Below, piece after piece: positions 1 to 64,000 of a stretch of DNA of 64,000 nt (position 1 is its first letter; every line of letters starts with the position of its first letter). The translations under genes and the position numbers were made by a program. Under the pieces are notes generated by a model. The model had not been told where the DNA came from. It worked only from the letters and a program-made list of their open reading frames with translations, and made no database searches. This DNA is from Amorphochlora amoebiformis (Eukaryota > Cercozoa > Chlorarachniophyceae), in contig BAAHQB010000066.1 in the NCBI GenBank assembly GCA_054601695.1, positions 124,001 to 188,000 of the forward strand, read 5' to 3'.

Positions 1-63
1 CTAAACCTGAACCGAACCGTAATCCCAACCGCATCCTCCTAACTCCAACCCTAACACTGCCAG

Positions 64-32882
<32,819 letters not shown>

Positions 32883-33935
32883 TAACTGTTGTATTAGTAC
32901 TGTTGCACATTATGCCGAAATAGCTGTGATTAATGTAAACTCTGTAGACTCGTGAAACCATTGTAATATACTTACATTGTATCCCATTCCAATATAATCT
33001 AGTAATCACCATCAAAAATTAGATCTAGCAGTACACAATTGATTGCTGCCAATTAAAGTTTTAGCATGCCTAGATCTAGAGTCTGCGTCTTTAATAGTAT
33101 TCTCTAATATCGATTCATATCATTTAGATCTAGATCATGATGGTCAGAGGTCTACGTGGACTCTACTAAGGTTTGCGTCCGATTCACGAATACGCTAGTA
33201 TGGCATGTACATAGTGAGTGAGATATACGTACGCATACGTACTGTGTCGATATACGTACGCATACGTACTGTGTCTAGCAGGTATACGTAAGTGAAAGAA
33301 TATCTATACACACGGTGTTGTGCCGCCGAACTTGTGCGTACGTATGCGTATACGTATGCGCCTTCGGATACGCAATACGATACGACCGAACGTACGTACG
33401 TACGCAAACGTAGATTATATATCTACGCTGTTCATGCACGTATACGTACCTGAGCAGAAGATCATAGTAGAGTGATACGCATGCGTATGCAATCATACGG
33501 CTGTGTACAGAAACTTGTCAACACGTTATATGTACGTACCATGTGACCGTGCACAGAAATACATTCATCCCGAAGCGAACCTGGTATGTTATTTATGAAC
33601 TCATTGAAGCCAAACCCGTGTTCATCTAGATCATGCACAACAAAGGCAGAGTCAGCACCAGCATCAAGATTAACTTGAATCCCTTCTTAGGTACACCACA
33701 GGGGTAGTAAATTGAGCCTAGTCCGGGTTACCGGAGGGCATCTCATACTGTTTGAGACAAGCAGGCTACACACGTCAAGTAGATTGCAGAGCACTATACA
33801 TATCACCGAGATCTAAAATCGTTCTAAAGCATAATCTGGATGAAAGGTTCTCGGCACTGAACTTAGCAGTTTCACAAATTCCTAAATCCAGTGTAATAGA
33901 GATCAACAAGCAGCGCTCAGCACGGTACTAATGAT
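32883..33935. other. Convergent spacer between KDM5 and RRP41 genes
   Basis: Unique sequence without (TA)n. It should hold both 3' UTRs. It contains CTAG-rich pieces (33065-33140), a 27-bp direct repeat (33222-33275) and a stretch rich in TACGTA (about 33220-33540). No coding exon, tRNA or clear poly(A) signal pair was recognised. Confidence 0.7.
33222..33275. repeat. 27-bp direct repeat, two perfect copies, rich in TACGTA
   Basis: Units 33222-33248 and 33249-33275 are identical. Each holds TACGTACG and CATACGTA, which are themselves palindromic. Related TACGTA words continue to about 33540. Role unknown. Confidence 0.9.
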
Positions 33936-40724
<6,789 letters not shown>

Positions 40725-40858
40725 GCGCGCAGATCCCCCCACAATGTGACGAGGCCAGACTGTCACAGTAAGAGTATTAGTTTTTGGATATTAAGGTATT
40801 GTTTCTGATTATCTTGTGAAAAGCCTGGATTCCGAGATCTCACCCGCATGCCTGCGAG
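40725..40858. promoter_or_regulatory. Bidirectional promoter between RRP41 and FNTB
   Basis: Only 134 bp separate the two divergent start codons. The spacer is free of TA repeats. It contains an inverted repeat TGTGAC (40745-40750) and GTCACA (40762-40767), a possible factor site. No obvious TATA box. Core promoter function is inferred from the head-to-head layout. Confidence 0.6.
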
Positions 40859-52625
<11,767 letters not shown>

Positions 52626-52871
52626 AGGCCTATCATAGGGCATACATTTTTTAAGTGAAGTTACACAACCAGCTCGTTATGTGATGACAGTGCGTACAAG
52701 TACTCTTAATACTAGTAATACGGTCTCAAGATATCATTGTCGACTAGTCAGTCCATGTTTTGCTTATATTGTGATATGTCAAGTATCAAGAGTATATGGA
52801 ACTCAATTCAACACCTCGTGTAATACATGTATTGTATCTGTCTGGCTAGTGCATATCTACTAGATCTGCGT
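52626..52871. other. Spacer downstream of FNTB
   Basis: About 250 bp, no TA repeat, rich in ACTAG words (near 52712, 52742 and 52858). It should contain the FNTB 3' UTR. No gene seen. Confidence 0.6.
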
Positions 52872-52879
52872 ATTATGAG
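52872..52879. repeat. Left target-site duplication of the hAT element
   Basis: ATTATGAG at 52872-52879 is repeated exactly at 55071-55078. An 8-bp duplication is typical for hAT transposons. Confidence 0.95.
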
Positions 52880-53181
52880 TAGTGATAGAATTCGAATAAT
52901 CAAACACTATTCGAATAAATTAGAATAATCATGGCATTATTCGGAATATTCCGAATTATTCTATCTTCTCTTCGACTATTCAGAATAATTGGAATAATTC
53001 GAATAGCTATTCTATTATTCAGAATAATTCGGAATAGTTTTAAAGTATTCTGAATTATTCGTATTCTACGAATAATGATTTTCCTCGTAGAATAATAGCA
53101 CAGTATGTTTACTAAATTACAAGAAGTTTACAAATAAATTCATAAACGTTTGAAGTATTGTTACGAATTCAACAATGATTA

Positions 53182-53400
53182 TTAATATTTTGACGCTTTC
53201 ATCACAGCCTCCCACAACCAAGGTACTTTGCTGCAAGCGTTGAGGTAAATCATCACACCTAGAAGCTTTGCACCAGTCCTGTTTCTACGACCACTCGTCA
53301 GTTGCTTAGCTGCAGAAAAAGTTCTTTCGATCTGTGTGCTTGCCGCGTTTATACCCAAGTATACCCTATACAGTATAAATATTTATTTATACATATATAA

Positions 53401-53435
<35 letters not shown>

Positions 53436-53448
53436 AATATATATATAA

Positions 53449-53530
<82 letters not shown>

Positions 53531-54304
53531 ATATGTATTTTGTACATATATTAATAACACATATTATATAAATATATATACACACACATATATATATAAT
53601 ATTATATATACATATATATATACATACATATATTATATTATATTATGTTAATACCTTGCAACGCGGGACAGTATTTTGTAGGTTTCCTTGTTGGCATTCC
53701 ACCATTGTAGTGGCTTTTCCTTTTTTGCGATATTCTGGTCCTTGTAGGATCTAATTTCTATATCGATCCGCTCGCTTAGTGTGAGAGACGATCCGATGGG
53801 AGAATCGGCGTCATCGAGGCCGTTGCTGTCTTCAGAAAGAGAATCCAAGTCATCGTCTGTATGCACTGGAGATGCAGCATCATCATCGTATGCTAGAGTG
53901 GCACCAACTGTTTTCATCTCTCTCACTAAGGCATCCCATGCATCTGCCTTTTCCTCTTCATTGAGGAACTTTAGCTTCTTGTAGTTTGGATCAACAGTGC
54001 AAGCCACTTTCCAGATGGAGTCAGAAGAGGCAAGATGTTTATCCCACACTTCTTGGAGATAGCATAGGATGGATCTGGTCAGGCCTTGCGTTCTGACGCC
54101 GTCTTTGGAATGAAGTCTTTTGAAGGTGATCATCAAGCGTTTCCAAGTCTTCACTACTAAAGATGCAGTGACGTACTTCGTTCCGCTCAGCTCTTTGGTT
54201 GCAGATGCGAACGGTTTCAGCATCTTAGCAACTTCCCCAAGGACAACCCACCGAAGTTGGAGATGCCATTGCAATACGCGGAGATGATACTGAAGACTGA
54301 GATA
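53182..54304 (-). pseudogene. hAT transposase, C-terminal part, with a TA-rich intron
   Basis: Two exons, 54304-53655 and 53365-53182, join in frame across a 289-bp GT-AG intron (53654-53366) made mostly of (TA)n. The product has VVLGEVAKMLKPFASATKEL, then WWNANKETYKILSRVAR, then [16 protein letters not shown] and [19 protein letters not shown]. This is the hAT C-terminal dimerisation domain, split by the intron. The frame opens after a TAG at 54305-54307. No BED zinc finger or catalytic aspartate region is recognisable upstream. A different frame at 54330-54400 has a weak AHAIQ..VND likeness to hAT proteins, hinting at frameshift or deletion. About 277 codons remain. Alternative: an N-terminal exon I failed to see. 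Confidence 0.85.
53366..53654 (-). repeat. TA-rich spliceosomal intron inside the hAT transposase gene
   Basis: Donor ag|gtattaac (minus strand), acceptor tatag|GGTATAC. The body is (TA)n with (CA)n, like the host introns around it. Removing it restores the conserved dimerisation domain exactly at the ARxYL position, which is strong evidence that it is an intron. Confidence 0.9.
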
Positions 54305-55070
54305 CTACGCGCATATTGTACAGATGTGGATTTTGATACTGTTGGTCATTGACGCGATGCTGAATCGCATGTGCAGTGTACCAACCATGTTGAGAACCCT
54401 GTTGCAGCACATGACGACGAAGAGGCATCCCAGGACGATATGTATTGTTGCTGATCTGATCTTGCAAGATTCCCCGGTCAGACATACTGGTTTTGTGCGC
54501 CAATGCCATACGCGGGAGAGAGTTTGCACGGAACTGACGGAACCGACGGAACTCAAATGGTGAGGTTTAGGTATAGCCCTGCCACATAATTTCTCGGCCG
54601 CTTAATTACGGGACTTGGAATCCGATGGCTATCCACACTCATCAGAGGTTCTACGCCTATAGAAAGTTTCTACAACCGCCAAATTATTAAGAAATTATTT
54701 AATTTGGCGCTTAATAGTAAATTTTTAATAATTTCACCTTATACAAACCGTAGAGAACTCTGTTGTAGAAACTATAAAATTTTGCGAAAGGTCTCTATTG
54801 TAAATATATACGAGAGAAACGAATAGAATAGTTACGAATAGTAGAATAGTTAGAATAGTAGAATAATAGAATAGTAGTAAATTATTCTGAATTATTCAGA
54901 ATAGTGGGATACTATTCGGAATATTCCGAATTATTCTACTCTCATATAATTATTCTGAATATTCGACTATTATTCTAAATTTAAATTTGGTATTCTGAAT
55001 AATAAACGAATAATTCGAATAGTACTATTCTAGAATTATTCGTATTCTAACTATTCAATGTCTATCACTA

Positions 55071-55078
55071 ATTATGAG
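55071..55078. repeat. Right target-site duplication of the hAT element
   Basis: ATTATGAG, identical to 52872-52879. Confidence 0.95.
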
Positions 55079-55333
55079 TACACAGTACGGTATTTATCAT
55101 CGTTTCTTGTCATAGTGTTCTTCATGTATACTAGTACTATGATGTGCGAATATCATCGTTTACGGTCATGATATATATGTGTGCAGATCTAGTGTAACAT
55201 CTAGATATAAAAACTGATATTTTTGCTGCTATCTGGGGTATACATACTACTATATATATATATATATATATCTAGATATATATATATATATATAGCTACT
55301 AGAGCTAGTACTAGCACCCAGAGATATATATCT

Positions 55334-55378
<45 letters not shown>

Positions 55379-55803
55379 AGATATATATATATATATATAT
55401 ATATATACAGTATATATGTACACAGCTCTTAATACAGGTGATCTACTAGTCTAGTATATATATCATATCATGGCATAGTATCTGGAGTATATATATCTTC
55501 TAGATCTTATAGACTGTGGTGTGTGGGTGTCTAGCGCCTAGGGTGTGCCTAGATATGCCGGAAAAACGTATTCTAGTATTAGACACGTACTAAGTCTAGT
55601 ACTTAAGTGACGTAGTACAATTAACTAGATTAAGTGCGTATCATGAATCATGATAATATTCTAGATATTCCAGATGTATCCAGATATGGCAAATATTATT
55701 AATTTACTTAATTATCTAGATTATATCTAGGTATCTGTTGACCATTATGCGGTAACTTCATAATTACTATTTTTAATTCACTAAATTGACTAGCAGAGCG
55801 CCG
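55079..55803. other. Spacer between hAT element and BLOC1S4 gene
   Basis: About 725 bp, no gene seen. It is rich in CTAG, CTAGAT and ACTAG words and has modest TA tracts (about 55254-55410). It should contain the BLOC1S4 3' UTR. Confidence 0.6.
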
Positions 55804-57919
<2,116 letters not shown>

Positions 57920-58068
57920 CCTGGGTACTTGCCGGGATTCACCGGAATTCACCGGATTTACCGGAATTCGATCGGGGTCGATCCGGGGGGTAAGGAAATC
58001 CCGGAATTTTGGGAAAGAATCTCCTTCACATCTCCAGTGGGGCTTCCGCACTCTCGGCGCGTTCCGAT
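57920..58068. promoter_or_regulatory. Bidirectional promoter between BLOC1S4 and RAD23
   Basis: 149 bp between divergent start codons, GC-richer than the surroundings. CCGGAATT/ACCGGA words recur at about 57932, 57941, 57951, 57961 and 58001, including three spaced by 10 bp. They resemble GGAA-core sites of ETS-type factors, but the factor is unknown. No TA repeat. Confidence 0.6.
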
Positions 58069-59612
58069 ATGTCTTCCGGCAAGGTTGTCGTATCGATTAA
58101 GACGCTCAAGAAGGGGCAAAAGTATAAGATCGAATGCGACGCAAAAGCGACGGTTCGATAATTGACTGGATGATGAGTGGAAAGTTCTTTTTGCTGACGC
58201 AGAATGCTCATAGGTCGCGGATCTGAAAAAAATCCTTCAGACGGTGCATAATCAAGGACCAGTGGAGGATATGAACCTTATTTTTAAGGGTAAAATACTC
58301 CCAAATGAGAAGGGAGTATCTTCGATGAATCTCGGGAAGGGATTCCTGGTTCTATACAAGGTTACATATTTTGTTAAGTGAAGCTGTCCTCTAACCTAAA
58401 CGTTTGTGTTGTTTCTCCCCTCTCCACCTACAGAGAAAGAAGAAGAAAACGGTATGCATAAACTCCCAAATCTTTCCTCTTTCAGTGTGCTCATGTCTTT
58501 ATTTCGCGCAGACGGCTGCTCCCGCAGCCCCAGCACCATCCCAATCCAGCTCAGCCCCCCGGTATTACCCCTTCCAACTAGCCGAACGTGCACTCACAAC
58601 CTTGTGTTAATTTTTTTAGTTCTACGCCAGCCGCAGCCCCTGCCCCTGCTCCTGCTCCAGCTCCAGCACCTAGTGCAGCAACCACTGGTAACTGGAAAAA
58701 AATACCGGAGGCAAAATTTCCGAATCCCGAAACTCATGTTTCTCTGCGCAGAGAGCAAAGCTAGCCAGTCGAGCGCCCCAGCCACCTCGAGTTCCAACAC
58801 TGAGACGAAATCGAGTGCGGCTGTCTCCAGCGTAGCCTCAGACCTCGTTCTGGTGCGTTCTAACAAGGTTAATTCAGTATCAAATCGCTAATTTATTACA
58901 TCAGGGAGAGCAGTACAATGCGTGCGTGGCAAATCTCATGAGTATGACGGGAAAGTCGCATGAGATGGTCGTCGCAGCTCTACGAGCCAGCTTCAACAAT
59001 CCTAACCGTGCAGCCGACCTTCTCTTCAATGTACAACTCAAGTGTAAGTATCACCAGAATTTGAATTGAGTTGATTTTTGTAGGGACATTCTCTTCCTGA
59101 GCTCCAGCAGATGGCTGTTCAAGCTGGCGGGGGTGGTAGTGGTGGTGGTGGTGGTGGAGGAGGAGCTGGTGGCGGGGGGGGGGGGGCAGGTGGCGGTGGG
59201 CCACCCGCAGCAACCGGCGCTGGAAGGGCTGGTCCCCCAAGCAATATCCACCAGTTATTGGCGAGATTCCGAAATTCACCCCAGGGCCAGCAGTTGCAAC
59301 AGATGTTTCAGGCTAACCCGCAGGCAGCAGCTCAATTTATCGCGTCGCTCGCCGAGGACAACCCTCAGGTGTAGCTAACCACCTTCTGTCACCCCAATGC
59401 TGACATTTGTCCCCTTGCTAGCTCCTTCAGCTGATCAGCGAAAACCGTGAGGCTTTCATGCAAGCGTTCGGAGGAGGATCAGCTGGAGGTGGTGGCGTTC
59501 CGGTTCGTGTAATCACATATGAAACTTCCTCATAACTTCTATCTAGAATCATTTTTATTTTTATGTGATATGTTTATAAATACATATTTTTATATGTACA
59601 ATGTTAAAATTC

Positions 59613-59650
<38 letters not shown>

Positions 59651-59665
59651 ATATATAAAATTCAT

Positions 59666-59696
<31 letters not shown>

Positions 59697-59725
59697 TTAT
59701 ATGTATGTATAAATATATTTATTTA

Positions 59726-59775
<50 letters not shown>

Positions 59776-59843
59776 CACAACATAAAATGAAGTGAAGTTA
59801 TATTAAAATACATATATTCATGTTACCTAAATCTTTTGTGTAG

Positions 59844-59877
<34 letters not shown>

Positions 59878-59946
59878 ATATATATTTATATGTAAATATT
59901 ATATTTAGATATATACTATGTGTATACACACACATGCATACATATT

Positions 59947-60007
<61 letters not shown>

Positions 60008-60008
60008 A

Positions 60009-60062
<54 letters not shown>

Positions 60063-60182
60063 ATACACACATATATACATACATATATATATATACACAC
60101 ATATATGCATATATAAATGATGTATAAATATTTTTTGAATAAATAATACATACACACATATACATACACAATATATTATATG

Positions 60183-60222
<40 letters not shown>

Positions 60223-60323
60223 TATATGTGTGTGTGTTGTGTGATGCATGTGTGTACATACTAATAATGAACACAGTAATAGGTGCACGTATAATATGTT
60301 AAATATACTATTAATTATATATG

Positions 60324-60355
<32 letters not shown>

Positions 60356-60935
60356 TTTAATGAAGAAATTCTATTATACGTGTGTATAAAATTCTATACA
60401 CACATACATACACATACACATATATATATATATATATATATATATGTATAATATATTATATATATATACATATAGTATGTATTTAATATATATATATGTA
60501 ATATGTATATGTATGTATATAGGGTGTGTGTGTGTCTATGGTTTGTATATACAAATGTATATTTAATATATATGTATTTAGAAGTAAATATATATATATA
60601 TATATGATAGCCTGGCGCTACCACTATAACTCTTACTGCTGAGGAGAAAGGGAGGCTTGATAGCGTAAGCATTCCTCTAACCTCAATAAGAGTAAACTTG
60701 ACAATTAAACCTATTGCAGCTCGTTGCCATGCTTGGATACTCGAGGGATCAAGTCATCCGAGCCTTCATTCACTGCGATCGCAATATCGAACTGACCGCC
60801 AACTATCTGATGACATATGAGCAGCCTGGGGCCACTGGAATGCAGGGTGTGGAGTTTCCAAATCAGCAGCAGGCTGAAACGAAGGAATCGGAGGCTGAGG
60901 GCAAAACTGAGGAGAACAAGAAGATGGAAGAATGA
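58069..60935 (+). CDS. RAD23: RAD23 ubiquitin receptor, complete, 11 exons
   Basis: Exons 58069-58152, 58214-58360, 58434-58451, 58512-58561, 58620-58687, 58752-58852, 58905-59030, 59084-59368, 59422-59502, 60611-60664, 60720-60935; all phases fit, 409 aa, the same length as human RAD23B. Known: Rad23 carries ubiquitinated proteins to the proteasome and stabilises XPC/Rad4 in nucleotide excision repair. Seen: ubiquitin-like domain at residues 1-77 (starts [17 protein letters not shown]); an Ala/Pro/Ser-rich linker with a [11 protein letters not shown] run; UBA1 in the seventh exon ([20 protein letters not shown]); a glycine-rich linker; the XPC-binding domain ([19 protein letters not shown] and [16 protein letters not shown]); and UBA2 ([20 protein letters not shown]). 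An acidic/basic tail follows UBA2, where human RAD23B ends soon after. Nine introns are short and plain; only 59503-60610 is TA-inflated. Confidence 0.97.
59153..59212 (+). repeat. Glycine-coding G-rich tract in RAD23 with a G homopolymer
   Basis: Within exon 59084-59368, between UBA1 and the XPC-binding domain, the codons are nearly all GGN and include an uninterrupted run of about 12 G near 59174-59186. The tract encodes over 20 glycines. It can form G-quadruplex and is prone to slippage, which would shift frame. Confidence 0.9.
59503..60610 (+). repeat. TA-rich long intron of RAD23
   Basis: 1108 bp, the only microsatellite-bearing intron of the gene. It has several (TA)n tracts, (CA)n at about 59845-59862 and TG runs. 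No nested gene. Confidence 0.9.
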
Positions 60936-61455
60936 TTTCGGCGGGACGCAAGCAGGCAAGTCTGATGACGGTAGTTACGGAGTTAGTGTGTCAACGCCGT
61001 GCTTCAGCCTAACTTCAGTTACAGACTTCTGGAAGTTTTAAGTACTGGTTATAACGTGTAACTAGCAATTACAGAATTAACTCTCATCTACATTGGTCAA
61101 GACCAATATATATATATATATATATATATATGCAGTGTACAAGCAAGTACACGTCGTACGTATAACTAGTATATATACTAGACATATCATATATACGTAC
61201 GTATCAACTAGAATCCTACGGATATCACTTCTACTTAGTTCTAAGACCAGTGTAACGAATCGAAACTTATATAAACAATAGTACGCAACATAATGACAGA
61301 TTTTGAGGCTAAACTAGCTATAGAGACTAGAGAGACCGGAATTCATTCCATATCTACTAGATCTAGATCATTGAAAATGCGGCTAACGCTAGTAACGCTC
61401 AGGGCAAGGATGCAAATTTATGACTGCGCTTTTATGACTTAGCTTTTGCGACTAG
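60936..61455. other. Convergent spacer between RAD23 and the oxygenase-like gene
   Basis: About 520 bp, holding both 3' UTRs. One short TA run (61110-61131), then CTAG-, ACTAG- and TACGTACG-rich sequence (61160-61360) like the spacers at 33065-33540 and 55079-55803. No gene seen. Confidence 0.65.

Positions 61456-64000
<2,545 letters not shown>

Larger units (their letters stand above)
52880..55070 (-). mobile_element. hAT family DNA transposon, 2191 bp
   Basis: Ends are TAGTGATAGA (52880-52889) and its exact reverse complement TCTATCACTA (55061-55070), flanked by perfect 8-bp duplications. The TAGTG start fits the short degenerate hAT terminal pattern. Both ends carry many subterminal motifs of the type GAATAATTCGAATA/ATTCGGAATA (52888-53090 and 54815-55055), the usual transposase-binding arrangement. 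Inside, on the minus strand, is a hAT transposase C-terminal region. Perfect duplication and termini suggest a fairly recent insertion, but the gene is damaged (see next entry). Confidence 0.95.

Noticed and set aside
33222-33540. Regular TACGTA repeats as a CRISPR-like array
   Set aside because: Only two direct copies without spacers; the genome is eukaryotic.
54324-54563. Plus-strand open frame inside the hAT element
   Set aside because: No likeness to any family; it is antisense to the degraded transposase region.

Overview
This window is nuclear DNA of an intron-rich eukaryote. The case rests on spliceosomal GT-AG introns, telomere-type TTAGGG/CCCTAA repeats inside introns, and six recognisable eukaryotic genes plus a hAT transposon. 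No rRNA, tRNA, CRISPR array, bacterial operon or organellar gene was seen. The lineage cannot be fixed from sequence alone. A KDM5-type protein with a PLU-1-like region together with BLOC1S4 would suit a unicellular relative of animals and fungi, but this is inference. Most long open frames here (Tyr-Ile, Thr-His and Arg-Glu repeats) are translated dinucleotide repeats inside introns and are not genes.

Layout, left to right: (1) 64-32882, + strand, the 3' part of a KDM5/JARID1-like histone demethylase gene. I joined 78 short exons in one unbroken frame of 1653 codons. Its JmjC half lies left of the window. (2) 33936-40724, - strand, a complete 11-exon exosome core gene RRP41 (247 aa). (3) 40859-52625, + strand, a complete 21-exon farnesyltransferase beta subunit gene. 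It starts 134 bp from RRP41, head to head. (4) 52880-55070, a hAT transposon with terminal inverted repeats and a perfect 8-bp target duplication; its degenerate transposase gene carries a TA-rich intron. (5) 55804-57919, - strand, a BLOC-1 subunit 4 gene. (6) 58069-60935, + strand, a complete 11-exon RAD23 gene (409 aa), head to head with (5) across 149 bp. (7) 61456 to beyond the right end, - strand, the C-terminal exons of a 2-oxoglutarate/Fe(II) oxygenase-like gene.

The genes are functionally unrelated housekeeping genes (chromatin, RNA decay, protein prenylation, lysosome-related trafficking, DNA repair/proteasome shuttling). They are arranged as two divergent pairs with short shared promoters and two convergent ends. 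Intergenic spacers are only about 0.13-1.05 kb and nearly free of long (TA)n. Introns are inflated by (TA)n, (CA)n and (TG)n tracts, by telomere-like CCCTAAC repeats often lying just before 3' splice sites, and by decayed copies of neighbouring exons. I found no new defence or multi-gene system. The most unusual feature is the intron architecture itself, including a transposon gene with the same kind of intron.
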